The notes under the pieces were generated by a model that saw nothing but the letters and a program-made list of their open reading frames with translations, made no database searches and was not told the origin of the DNA. The translations under genes were made by a program, and so were the position numbers. A stretch of 64,000 nucleotides of DNA. It comes from CAADGV01 sp964495695 (GTDB taxonomy: Bacteria; Bacteroidota; Ignavibacteria; UBA10030; UBA6906). Where the stretch lies: NCBI GenBank assembly GCA_964495695.1, contig CAZBWR010000007.1, positions 1-64,000 of the forward strand, given 5' to 3'. Below are positions 9,295 through 17,818 of the stretch, in pieces. The number at the start of each line of letters is the position of its first letter. Positions within the stretch are counted from its first letter, which is position 1.

Positions 9295-9325
9295 ATAAGG
9301 TAGGGGAAATCATGAACAGTGGCAA
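9295..9325 (-). promoter_or_regulatory. Promoter for the exported protein/protease operon
   Basis: On the minus strand TTG (9323-9325) is followed by a 20-base spacer and TACCTTAT (9295-9302). The geometry matches the other promoters found in the window. It sits just after the terminator of the upstream operon and fixes the start of the next gene at 9270. Confidence 0.5.
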
Positions 9326-9330
9326 ACGGC

Positions 9331-9367
9331 AGAAGAAAAAGGGGAGACGTTCAAACATCTCCCCTTT
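9331..9367 (-). terminator. Intrinsic terminator of the gldL/gldM-like operon
   Basis: On the minus strand AAAGGGGAGA and TCTCCCCTTT form a 10-base-pair stem with a 10-base loop, followed by TTTTTCTTCT. It begins about 18 bases after the stop codon at 9386. Confidence 0.85.
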
Positions 9368-9385
9368 GGATGGAACTTACGGAGG

Positions 9386-10651
9386 TTAGAATTCGAACTT
9401 GAATCCCAACGTGCCGTATGTATATGTTTTGTACTCCCACGGGCGCGGCTCCCGGAACACAACAGCCGAGAATTTCACCTCAGCGTAGATGAAGGGAGGA
9501 ATGATTTCGGCCCAACCTGAGACCATGAACAGCCGGGTAAACTGCGCTGTAACTCTGAACCTGTCGAACCGGTAGTTGCGGTACTCGATCTTGACGAGGG
9601 GGTCGATGAATGTTTCCGGTTCGCCTCCTTTAAACACAAAGTACTTTCCGTCGACTGCAACAGCCTTGCCTAAGTTGACCTTATGATAGCTCGCCCCGAG
9701 ATGCACATTCAGGTTTTGCCGCTTTTCATCAAAGAGGAAATCAAATGCATAGTATCCCTGAATAACTTGCGAGATGTAGTAGAGACTATCGAGGTTACGC
9801 GTTAACAACTCATCCCTACGACCTGTAAGTCCACCGAAGGCGAACCGTCCGCCGAGTGCGGCATAGGGGAATGACTCGGAGTTGATCCTGATCGTCTCCC
9901 ATTCGAATTCGAACTCACCGACCAGCCCGTCGGCACCGTTGAGAAGTCTGGGCCGGCCCGTGACAGCTTGTGTCGCTGATGTCGGAGGCTTGTCAAGGCC
10001 GCCATGCACCGGAACCCATGCTCCGAGCTTTATGGACTTGTAGCGTCCCATCAGCCATGCCGTCCCTGTCGTCCAGAAAGGATATCCCAGCTCGTCCTCG
10101 CCGAGTCTTCCAATTATTCCCCACTCGTTACCGAAGCGCAACGAAGCTCCGAAGATGGAGAAATCTGCAGCAACCCAATCCGGCTTCGGCTGTCGTGCCA
10201 TCGGATTCGATTCTTCTATGAACCGGCTCTTAATGCCGTACGGAGGCTCGTTTTGCTTGGCCTCATCAAGAAGATCGGTCCGCAAGTCACGAGCAAGCAA
10301 GGTTTGTGCATAGAGTTTTCCATACGAGACGCTGCCGATCCTGATGTCGGTGATTGTCTGTGAATCGGGGTGGGCAATGATCGTGATTGGATCCTGTTTC
10401 GAGAATCCCTTGCCCCGGTTTCTGAATGCTGCGTAAACCCGAAGCTTCAGGTTGGGCTCATTCATCTGCCACGAGGGGAATGAAGGAGCGTAGGCACTGT
10501 CGATTTGGTTAAGTTCTGTCAGAATACGTTCGAGCGATTCGAGATCGCCGCGCATTGATTCAAGATCGTTGCGGCGGTCATCCTGCGAGTTCGCCGATGT
10601 TACCGCCAAGCCCAGTGAAAGTGCAATTAGTGTCAGTTTCAATGATTTCAT
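9386..10651 (-). CDS. Predicted outer-membrane beta-barrel protein, paralog of the next upstream gene
   Basis: This 421-residue protein has a signal peptide (MKSLKLTLIALSLGLAVTSANSQ). A short alpha-helical region (DLESLERILTELNQI) comes next, and the rest is beta-rich with alternating hydrophobic strands. It ends in GTLGFKFEF, a terminal aromatic typical of outer-membrane barrels. The start ATG has GGAG six bases upstream. It aligns with the product of 10663-12045 through FGNEWGIIGRLGEDELGYPFW versus FGSLWGLEVKLGNDEFGLPFW, and through the C-terminal half. It is the last gene of the gldL/gldM-like operon, 11 bases after its paralog. I infer that it is a component of the envelope machine driven by those motor proteins; the family is not one I can name. 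Confidence 0.75.
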   Translation of the reverse strand: MKSLKLTLIALSLGLAVTSANSQDDRRNDLESMRGDLESLERILTELNQIDSAYAPSFPSWQMNEPNLKLRVYAAFRNRGKGFSKQDPITIIAHPDSQTITDIRIGSVSYGKLYAQTLLARDLRTDLLDEAKQNEPPYGIKSRFIEESNPMARQPKPDWVAADFSIFGASLRFGNEWGIIGRLGEDELGYPFWTTGTAWLMGRYKSIKLGAWVPVHGGLDKPPTSATQAVTGRPRLLNGADGLVGEFEFEWETIRINSESFPYAALGGRFAFGGLTGRRDELLTRNLDSLYYISQVIQGYYAFDFLFDEKRQNLNVHLGASYHKVNLGKAVAVDGKYFVFKGGEPETFIDPLVKIEYRNYRFDRFRVTAQFTRLFMVSGWAEIIPPFIYAEVKFSAVVFREPRPWEYKTYTYGTLGFKFEF

Positions 10652-10662
10652 TTCTTCTCCGC

Positions 10663-12045
10663 TTACAAACTAAAGGTGTAGGGAATGGAGAGAGTAAAAA
10701 AGTACGGGGGTTCCCATGGATCTCGTGACCGTACCACCGACGTGGCAAACTTCGCCTCAATACGCAGTTGTTCCGGAATGATCTCCATCCACAATAGTCC
10801 CAATCCCCAATCACGGAAGTACTGAAAGGTGGCTCCGAACCGGCGGGCAAACTGCTGGTTCATATACTCCGCCTTGAAATACGGCCCCCAGAAGAAACGG
10901 GGCCCTTCGAGCGGAATTATCTCGGAGGGTGTGTTGCCCGTGCCGCGAATAAGCTTGTCTTGAGCAATCTGCTCGAAGCCCAGGCCCATCTTCAAACGCA
11001 AGAGGTTTGCATTGTCATTAATGCCGACGGTAAACGAATACCATAAGTGTGCGGCCGTCTTCAATGTGTAGATGCGGTTCGTATCGGCAAACGTTCCGTC
11101 GGTATCTGTTCGCGGGAACCCGACGAGTACGTTGGCACCGGCAAACGCCCAATCAAATTCCGCCGAAACACCGTATGTTCCGTTAATGTTACGAGGCCTC
11201 CAAAAGCTGGTCAACGCGGTCGGGGTATTGCTTTCAAGTCCGTACTTGAAGGGAATATGCCCGCCGATTTTTATCTGATTGTAGATGACCATGAATGACA
11301 AGTTGCCCGAGGTCCAGAAGGGGAGGCCGAATTCGTCGTTGCCCAACTTCACTTCAAGTCCCCACAGGCTGCCGAACCTGATCCGGGCATTGTCGGGGAG
11401 CCGAAGCGTCACGACTGTTGCCTCTCTGTGGTCAACCGAGGCCATGCTGTATTTCTCGAACGCAACAAGCACGCTATCACTGTTTTTCATCAAGCGGGGG
11501 GCGCTCAGGTCGGTAATCCTGAACTTCCGGTCGATTAGTTCCTTGTCTTCGCTGAACTCGCGGCTTTCAAGGATCGTCTGGTACATCTTCCGTTCAGGTC
11601 TCTTCATCAGAGCCTCACGCAGACGCTGGCCCTTTGACTCCTTGCTGTTTCCGGTGAAGAAGATGGCAACAAGATCCCGGGAGGGCTCTGGCGTTGCAAT
11701 GACCTGGATATCTCCCCGGCTTTCGATAAAGCTGGAGTCGTTATCCATCACCTCGAAGAAATAATTCGAGATGCTGTCATTCAGTGCATCCGCCAGCGGA
11801 ATGAACCATGAGCGGAGCCGCGTGAAGTAATATGATTGCGGCCCGAATGTGACCTTGTCGAGGACGGTCTGCAACCGCTCGATTCGGGTTCTGTAGAGTT
11901 TGAGAGAATCGGACACATCTTCGGTTGTTGCCGGCTCAGGCAGAGGCTGAGCAGGTGTCGGTAGTGGCTGATTCGGGTTCTGTGCCTGGGCGCTCCCCGC
12001 GCCCAGCACGATTGCAAAAATGCTTGCTAACGCTATCTGTTTCAT
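10663..12045 (-). CDS. Predicted outer-membrane protein, paralog, in gldL/gldM-like operon
   Basis: This 460-residue protein has a signal peptide (MKQIALASIFAIVLGAGSAQ), a proline-rich linker and a helical segment with TEDVSDSLKLYRTRIERLQ. A beta-rich C-terminal half follows, ending PYFFTLSIPYTFSL with a hydrophobic/aromatic terminal strand. It shares the FGSLWGLEVKLGNDEFGLPFWTSG motif region with the downstream paralog. It lies 16 bases after the GldM-like gene, which strongly suggests co-transcription. In known T9SS operons the position after gldM is taken by gldN, but this protein does not show recognisable GldN motifs. Lineage-specific accessory outer-membrane protein is the best description. 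Confidence 0.75.
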   Translation of the reverse strand: MKQIALASIFAIVLGAGSAQAQNPNQPLPTPAQPLPEPATTEDVSDSLKLYRTRIERLQTVLDKVTFGPQSYYFTRLRSWFIPLADALNDSISNYFFEVMDNDSSFIESRGDIQVIATPEPSRDLVAIFFTGNSKESKGQRLREALMKRPERKMYQTILESREFSEDKELIDRKFRITDLSAPRLMKNSDSVLVAFEKYSMASVDHREATVVTLRLPDNARIRFGSLWGLEVKLGNDEFGLPFWTSGNLSFMVIYNQIKIGGHIPFKYGLESNTPTALTSFWRPRNINGTYGVSAEFDWAFAGANVLVGFPRTDTDGTFADTNRIYTLKTAAHLWYSFTVGINDNANLLRLKMGLGFEQIAQDKLIRGTGNTPSEIIPLEGPRFFWGPYFKAEYMNQQFARRFGATFQYFRDWGLGLLWMEIIPEQLRIEAKFATSVVRSRDPWEPPYFFTLSIPYTFSL

Positions 12046-12061
12046 CGCTCGGTATTGTGGA

Positions 12062-13402
12062 TCAGTATAGTATTGACTGTGTTACTTGATCAGTTCGAGA
12101 GCCCCCAATACCGGACACGGTAACTTTGATCAGTATTGCGTTCGGACGCTTGGCCTGAAGATTCTGCACAATCAGCGTGAAGTTCTTCCCCCTTCGTGTA
12201 TCGATACGAGACACGATTCCTTCCGGCTGAATGACACTGCAGTTTTCGATGAGAACATCCCCATTGCCCACGTCAGAGCTTGTGAACTTGATATGATAAT
12301 CGTTGCCAACCCAGGACGATCCCGCCCATTTGATTTGGGGGGGATGCGGCTTCTTGACCGGAATTTCCTTCCGGAGCATTTCTGTATTCGCGATCGACAA
12401 TACCCTGAATGTCAGGCTTGTCCATGAACGTTCAGGCTTGAAGATCACCGGATACTCAACAGCGGACACCGTTTTGATAAGGGTGCTGTTGTTTGCGTAA
12501 ATCTCGACACTGAATTTGTTCGGATCGAGTCCTCGGATGCCGCTCGAGAAGGTGAATGGTACCTCCCAATATGCTTCCGCAGCGGGGTCCGGGTCCCAGC
12601 GGGGTGGTGTCACATTCACTGTGAAGGTCGCTGACGCATTCTCGAGTTCAGGCGAAGCACCGCGGTTTGCACGTCCCGCAATTGTTACGGTAACGGGAGA
12701 ACTTGTCACAATCGGGTTGGCCCATTCAACCTTTATCCGTCCAAAGTCCTTCGTGATGATGAATCGAGGATCGGAGGAGGAGAAGCTCACAATATCCGGA
12801 CTCGGTCCGCCAACGTAGACGTTCTTTACATACGGCGTTCCGACTATCCACTTATCGTCTTTCGGCGGCTCGACGTTGAGGGTGAGCTTGGGCGGCGCGG
12901 CACCGGCGCCTTCGACCTTCAGAGTAAAAGTCACCGGCTTGGACTTCAGCGGGATTTCGCCGCCAAGTTGACGTGTGATGACATCTTTTACCGATTCGGG
13001 AAGTTCCTCCGGCAACTCGCGGCGTACTTCAGCCGAGGCTTGAAATTTGTAGAGTCCTTTTTGTTCTATCCGACCCGAGATGATTCCATTTCCCTCACTG
13101 TCCTTTGTGATCATTGTGGAGAGACCCTCGGGGACACTTCCATCAACAGGAGTAAGGGTGTAGAGAATATTTGTCCTCTCGGTTTGATTCGAGAGTCCGC
13201 GCACCCTGATGAGGGCGCGGCTCGTGTCCTTCGCAAACCAGATGAGTGTATCGGGAACTTGGAGCTCGGGTGGTTCCGAGATTTTCTGGACGAGAATCTC
13301 GGCCATTTCGAGTTGTGCCTCGTCCCGTTCGGTGATCACTTCGAGAAGGCTGATCAGCGCGACAAGATACAACACGAAATAGAATGAGGTTTTCTGTTTC
13401 AT
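12062..13402 (-). CDS. GldM-like periplasmic motor protein
   Basis: A single N-terminal transmembrane helix (about residues 6-23, YFVLYLVALISLLEVI) is followed by more than 400 residues of beta-sandwich domains; the segments include FTLKVEG, LTLNVEPP, ATFTVNV and IKVTVSGIGG. This is the layout of GldM/PorM, whose periplasmic domains link the inner-membrane GldL ring to the outer-membrane T9SS. Length (446) is close to the usual 510-520. AGGGG lies before the ATG. It is encoded 31 bases after the GldL-like gene, and that pairing supports the call more than direct sequence identity does. It is a divergent homolog at best, or an analogous protein. Confidence 0.6.
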   Translation of the reverse strand: MKQKTSFYFVLYLVALISLLEVITERDEAQLEMAEILVQKISEPPELQVPDTLIWFAKDTSRALIRVRGLSNQTERTNILYTLTPVDGSVPEGLSTMITKDSEGNGIISGRIEQKGLYKFQASAEVRRELPEELPESVKDVITRQLGGEIPLKSKPVTFTLKVEGAGAAPPKLTLNVEPPKDDKWIVGTPYVKNVYVGGPSPDIVSFSSSDPRFIITKDFGRIKVEWANPIVTSSPVTVTIAGRANRGASPELENASATFTVNVTPPRWDPDPAAEAYWEVPFTFSSGIRGLDPNKFSVEIYANNSTLIKTVSAVEYPVIFKPERSWTSLTFRVLSIANTEMLRKEIPVKKPHPPQIKWAGSSWVGNDYHIKFTSSDVGNGDVLIENCSVIQPEGIVSRIDTRRGKNFTLIVQNLQAKRPNAILIKVTVSGIGGSRTDQVTQSILY

Positions 13403-13433
13403 CGTTTTCCCCTGCCTTCAGATGAGCTTCGCA

Positions 13434-14186
13434 TCAAACGTTGTTTGTACGTTTTGATTCGAGCGAGCGGTGGACTTCCTGGCGAACCATGGAAGTGAAC
13501 ACCTCCTGCACCTTGTTCTGCACGACACGCTCGATTTCGTTCTCCACGACTTTGCCGATGTGGCTTTCAATGCGTTGGAGAACCCGCAGCATTTCCGCCT
13601 CACTGTCAATCATCTCGCTGCGGAGCGTGTTGTACATCTGGTGCTGGCTGGAGAGAATTTCGTTTGTCTTGCCGAGTTGTGCTTCCGTTCGTTGCAGGAC
13701 ACGGAGTGCTTCGTTCTCGGCGTTGATCAGTTCATTTCGGAGAACGTTGAACATCTCACGGTTGGCAGGAAGCACTTCGTTGCGGATGACGTTCACCAGC
13801 TCACGCTGACCTCCCGCAACATCGGACTTCAGAACCTTTATCATCTCCTGTTCGCCGGGGATGACATCTTTCTTCAGGAGGTGAAGGATTTCCTTCTCAC
13901 CGGAAAGGATCTGACTGTCGGTTGATGCCGACCCGCCGCCTTTCTCTTCAGGTGTAAGATAGTAGACGATGGCGATCATCGTAAGGAGTGCCGCCTCTAG
14001 AAAGAGTGCGGCAAGCACAACCCACTTCGGAATTTCCCGTCCGTAGAGTGAGCGCAGACCGATGATGACCACGAGTGCGCCGGCACCGGCGTACGCGGCA
14101 CCTTGGACACGATTTGCGTATTTGGCTATTCCTCTTGGCTCAGAGTACACTCTCTTCCCCCCATTAGCTCCTTGTTGTGCTTCCAT
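13434..14186 (-). CDS. GldL-like inner-membrane motor protein
   Basis: Two transmembrane helices at about residues 31-48 and 54-77 are joined by a short basic loop (YGREIPK). The second helix contains a buried glutamate, Glu64 (LFLEAALL). In GldL the second helix likewise carries an essential glutamate thought to take part in proton-driven rotation. The remaining 170 residues are a long coiled coil built on an imperfect repeat of about 22-28 residues (EKEILHLLKKDVIPGEQEM, GQRELVNVIRNEVLPANREM, NREMFNVLRNELINAENEA). AGGAGG precedes the ATG by 10 bases. It is the first gene of the operon 14186-9386. Assignment rests on topology, the glutamate and the following GldM-like gene. Confidence 0.65.
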   Translation of the reverse strand: MEAQQGANGGKRVYSEPRGIAKYANRVQGAAYAGAGALVVIIGLRSLYGREIPKWVVLAALFLEAALLTMIAIVYYLTPEEKGGGSASTDSQILSGEKEILHLLKKDVIPGEQEMIKVLKSDVAGGQRELVNVIRNEVLPANREMFNVLRNELINAENEALRVLQRTEAQLGKTNEILSSQHQMYNTLRSEMIDSEAEMLRVLQRIESHIGKVVENEIERVVQNKVQEVFTSMVRQEVHRSLESKRTNNV

Positions 14187-14405
14187 GCAACAATCTCCTC
14201 CTGGTAGCTGGTTAAGCTGGAAACGTAAAAAATTTTAGATAATTGGTTTATGTTACTTATGTGAATATATCAAATATCGTTGTGTTATCAAATTCTTACT
14301 GCCTGTTCGTTTTCAGCAATTGCAGTGCCAATGTGTGAAGTATCACACTACACATCGGTGACATGACAAAACGACCACGACCCCGTCCGTTTCGGTGCAA
14401 GCAGC

Positions 14406-15797
14406 TTAGAGTATGTACCGACTCAGGTCCCTGTTTTTGGCGAGACTTGCAAGCTTTGTTTGCACGATCTCCCGATTGATGACAACTTTCTGCTCGGAGA
14501 GTTTCTCAGGGGTGTCAAACAAAATGTCATCAAGTAGAGATGTCATGATAGTGTGTAACCTACGTGCGCCTATATTTTCTACATTTTCATTGACCTCACT
14601 GGCAATTCTTGCAATCTCGCCAATGCCGTCTTCCGTGAACTCGACTTCAACGCCTTCCGTGGCCAGAAGCGCAGCGTATTGTTTGATGAGGGCGTTTTGG
14701 GGGGTAGTCAGAATCTTGATAAAATCCTGCTCGTTGAGGCTGTTTAATTCAACCCGGATGGGAAAGCGTCCCTGCAACTCGGGAATCAGATCGGAAGGCT
14801 TTGCAACATGAAATGCTCCTGATGCAATAAAGAGGATGTGGTCGGTTCTGACCATTCCGTATTTGGTGGTTACGTTCGAACCTTCGACAATGGGGAGGAG
14901 GTCGCGTTGCACTCCTTCCCGGGATACATCCGGGCCTTGCGATGATTTAGACCCGGCAATCTTGTCGATCTCATCCAAGAACACGATCCCCGAATTTTCC
15001 ACCCTGTTGAGCGCTTCCTTTATGGCTGCATCGTGATCGATTAGTTTCTTGGCCTCTTCGTTTGTAAGAATGACCCGGGCTTCTGCCACGGTCATTCTAC
15101 GCTTCTTCATCTTCTTCGGCATCAACCCGCCGAAGATTTCCTGCAGATTGATGCCCATGTCGTCGAGATTCATCGGGCCGATGACCTGCATCGAGGGGGC
15201 ATCGCTGGCAGGTACATCCAATTCGATCATTCGGTCTTCCAGCTTTCCATCACGGAGTTTTTGACGGAACTTCTCCCGCGTGTTTGAGGCCTCATCTTGC
15301 TCGTCGGCAGCAGGAAGCGGTTCACCGACTTCTGCTTGCTGCCTTTTACGCTGGGGAGGAATGAGGATGTCGAGGATCCGCTCTTCGCTCATGACTTTGG
15401 CTTTGTCGTTGACCTGAGCTCTCTTTTCAGCCTTGACCATATTGACGGCATACTCGGTGAGGTCGCGAATAATAGATTCAACATCGCGTCCTACATAGCC
15501 AACTTCGGTGAATTTCGAGGCTTCGACTTTGATAAATGGCGCGTTCGCAAGACGCGCAAGACGCCGCGCAATCTCCGTCTTCCCGACGCCTGTGGGGCCG
15601 ATCATGATGATGTTGTTCGGCATGATTTCTTCACGGAGAGGAGAGGGAACCTGCAGCCGCCTCCACCGGTTGCGGAGCGCTATTGCAACTGAGCGTTTCG
15701 CGCTGTTCTGTCCGATGATGTAGGCATCCAACTCCCGCACAATTTGACGTGGAGTGAGTTCCCTGATGTCATCCGCCTGATGGCTGTTGTTGTTCAC
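14406..15797 (-). CDS. hslU: HslU, ATPase/unfoldase of the HslUV protease
   Basis: This AAA+ unfoldase of 463 residues recognises and unfolds substrates for the HslV peptidase in the cytoplasm. Seen are Walker A GPTGVGKT (67-74), the pore motif GYVGRD (100-105), Walker B with FLDEIDKIA, an inserted I-domain rich in charged residues, and the C-terminal tail DLSRYIL that docks into HslV. The GTG start overlaps the hslV stop by four bases (GTGA), so the two are translationally coupled. The upstream genes are rpoN and a DUF3109 gene in the same direction. The 219-base gap after the gene (14187-14405) is AT-rich and probably contains the gldL-like promoter; I found no convincing terminator there. 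Confidence 0.97.
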   Translation of the reverse strand: MNNNSHQADDIRELTPRQIVRELDAYIIGQNSAKRSVAIALRNRWRRLQVPSPLREEIMPNNIIMIGPTGVGKTEIARRLARLANAPFIKVEASKFTEVGYVGRDVESIIRDLTEYAVNMVKAEKRAQVNDKAKVMSEERILDILIPPQRKRQQAEVGEPLPAADEQDEASNTREKFRQKLRDGKLEDRMIELDVPASDAPSMQVIGPMNLDDMGINLQEIFGGLMPKKMKKRRMTVAEARVILTNEEAKKLIDHDAAIKEALNRVENSGIVFLDEIDKIAGSKSSQGPDVSREGVQRDLLPIVEGSNVTTKYGMVRTDHILFIASGAFHVAKPSDLIPELQGRFPIRVELNSLNEQDFIKILTTPQNALIKQYAALLATEGVEVEFTEDGIGEIARIASEVNENVENIGARRLHTIMTSLLDDILFDTPEKLSEQKVVINREIVQTKLASLAKNRDLSRYIL

Positions 15798-16330
15798 AAT
15801 TCTTCTATCGTCAAATTCCGGTTTGTGTAGATGCAGATATCACCCGCTGTCAGAAGGGATTCTTCGACGATTTCCCGGGCCTGCAGATTCGTGTGCTTGA
15901 CAAGCATGCGTGCGGCGGCAAGGGCGAAACTTCCCCCGGATCCGATTGCAATGATGCCGTCATCAGGCTCAATCAACTCACCGTTGCCTGAGATAACCAG
16001 GGCCTTCTCGCTGTTCAGAACGGCAAGGAGTGCTTCAAGGTTGCGCAGATACTTGTCCGTGCGCCACTCCCGGGCAAGCTCGACCGCCGAGCGCTCAAGG
16101 TTTCCCCTGTACTTGTCGAGATAATCCTCAAATTTTGTGAAGAGCGTAAAGGCATCCGCCGCTGCTCCTGCAAATCCGGCAAGGACCGTGTCATTGTATA
16201 GTTTCCGTACCTTGCGTGCACCCTGCTTCATTACGGCATTACCGACCGTCACCTGTCCATCGGAGCCGATGACGGTTTTTCCGTTGAAGGTAAGGCCAAG
16301 AACGGTTGTCGCGCGGATAATTGTGGACAT
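15794..16330 (-). CDS. hslV: HslV, peptidase of the HslUV protease
   Basis: This proteasome-beta-like threonine peptidase of 178 residues has the N-terminal segment ATTVLGLTFNGKTVIGSDGQ. The catalytic Thr is expected at the start of TTVLGL after removal of a seven- or eight-residue propeptide. The family motifs GSDGQVT, KVRKLYN and GFAGAAADAFTLF are clear. Its partner HslU is encoded by the next, overlapping gene. It lies 27 bases after rpoN, probably in one operon. Confidence 0.97.
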   Translation of the reverse strand: MSTIIRATTVLGLTFNGKTVIGSDGQVTVGNAVMKQGARKVRKLYNDTVLAGFAGAAADAFTLFTKFEDYLDKYRGNLERSAVELAREWRTDKYLRNLEALLAVLNSEKALVISGNGELIEPDDGIIAIGSGGSFALAAARMLVKHTNLQAREIVEESLLTAGDICIYTNRNLTIEEL

Positions 16331-16357
16331 GAGGATTCGGGTGATGTTTGGGAAAAA

Positions 16358-17818
16358 CTACGTGAGTCTGCGGCGCAAACGTGCCACGGGAATCAGCATT
16401 GCCTCGCGATATTTTGCAACAGTTCTGCGCGCGATGTTCAACCCCTGTTCGTTGAGCAGTTTTGCGAGTTTGTCGTCGCTCAACGGTTTCAGCGGATCCT
16501 CGGCATCAATAAGCTCTTTCAGCTTTTTCTTTACTTCCTTGTTCGATACTTCGTCGCCGTCGGAGGTGCTTATGGAGTCACTGAAGAAATAGCGGAGCGA
16601 GAAAACTCCGTAATCTGTCTGTACGAATTTGCTGTTGACTACGCGGCTGATCGTCGAAATATCCATCTGGATGACTTCGGCGATGTCCTTGTAGATCATC
16701 GGTTTAAGGCCTTCGCCGGTCTCGAAAAATTCCCGCTGTTTATCGACGATTGCACGCATCACCTTGAGCATCGTCTCACGCCGCTGATGAATGGAACTTA
16801 TAAACCACTTTGCCGCCTCGAAGCGTTGGCGGATGAAATCTTTTGCCTCCGTTGGAACGCCGTCTTTTTTACGCTTCGACATCAGTTCTTTGTACTGCTT
16901 GTTGATGCGCAGCGGGGGAATGTTCCTGTCGTTGAGGGATATGACAAACTCATCGTCTGACTGTGAGACGATGAAGTCAGGGATGACGTAGTTTTCGTGC
17001 GGAGTGAATTCCCCCTCGCCCGGCTTGGGGTTGAGATGCTGGATGATGTCCAGAACCCGTTTCAAATCGTCGAGGGAAATCTCAAGCTTCTTTGCCAGCT
17101 CCTCGAAATGACGCATCGTAAAGTCTTCGTAGAATTCTTTCAGCACCCTCAGCGTCGTGACCTTGAGGAAATGGTCATCCATTTGTCTGGTTTCGACCTG
17201 GACGATGAGGCACTCCTGCAGTGATCTGCTTCCGACACCTACCGGGTCGAGGCGCTGAATCTTGTGCAGCACGCCTTCGGCCTTAGTCAAATCGATGTTT
17301 GTGCCATGCGAAAGGTTCAAATCCTGCACAATCGAGGCGAGGTCACGGCGCAGGTAACCATCCTCATCCACATTCCCGATAATTTCAGGGCCGACGAGGA
17401 TTTCTTCATCATCAAGGTCAAGAAGATTGAATTGCTCAAGCAAGTGATGGTAGAGCGGCACGGTGTCCGCCATCGGCATCTCTTCCTTCTCCTCGTTGTC
17501 GAACGACTCGGGGGCCTTGTACCCTGTATACTCATCCTTGATGAAATCATCGATCGAGTATTCCTCATCGGCCTTGGAGGCCTCTTCAGTCCGGTCGGCT
17601 GTTGCTTCGGCGGCGACTTCTTCCTTTTCAGGTTCCTGTTGTTGCTCGGCGAGCTCGAGTTCATCCTCGATTCCCTCTTCCAGAAGGGGATTCATCTCCA
17701 ACTCCGCTTTGATCTTCTGCTCAAGAGCGAGTGTCGGGAGCTGCAGCATCTTCAGGTACTGGACCTGTTGAGGCGACAGCTTCATCATCATTTTATGTTG
17801 GAGTGAGAGGTTCAGCAT
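16358..17818 (-). CDS. rpoN: RNA polymerase sigma-54 factor RpoN
   Basis: This 486-residue protein has all three sigma-54 regions. The glutamine/leucine-rich N-terminus (LSLQHKMMMKLSPQQVQYLKM, about residues 4-24) contacts activators. It is followed by an acidic linker, the core-binding domain (about 130-320), the helix-turn-helix (IQMDISTISRVVNSK) and the RpoN box (ARRTVAKYREAM) near the C-terminus that reads the -24 element. The ATG overlaps the upstream DUF3109 stop by one base (TAATG). No bacterial enhancer-binding protein is encoded in the window, so its targets cannot be read here. Confidence 0.97.
   Translation of the reverse strand: MLNLSLQHKMMMKLSPQQVQYLKMLQLPTLALEQKIKAELEMNPLLEEGIEDELELAEQQQEPEKEEVAAEATADRTEEASKADEEYSIDDFIKDEYTGYKAPESFDNEEKEEMPMADTVPLYHHLLEQFNLLDLDDEEILVGPEIIGNVDEDGYLRRDLASIVQDLNLSHGTNIDLTKAEGVLHKIQRLDPVGVGSRSLQECLIVQVETRQMDDHFLKVTTLRVLKEFYEDFTMRHFEELAKKLEISLDDLKRVLDIIQHLNPKPGEGEFTPHENYVIPDFIVSQSDDEFVISLNDRNIPPLRINKQYKELMSKRKKDGVPTEAKDFIRQRFEAAKWFISSIHQRRETMLKVMRAIVDKQREFFETGEGLKPMIYKDIAEVIQMDISTISRVVNSKFVQTDYGVFSLRYFFSDSISTSDGDEVSNKEVKKKLKELIDAEDPLKPLSDDKLAKLLNEQGLNIARRTVAKYREAMLIPVARLRRRLT

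Noticed and set aside
10663..12045. GldN/PorN as identity of the gene after the GldM-like gene
   Set aside because: It has the right position but is longer, appears barrel-like at its C-terminus and lacks recognisable GldN motifs. Left as an unnamed outer-membrane protein.
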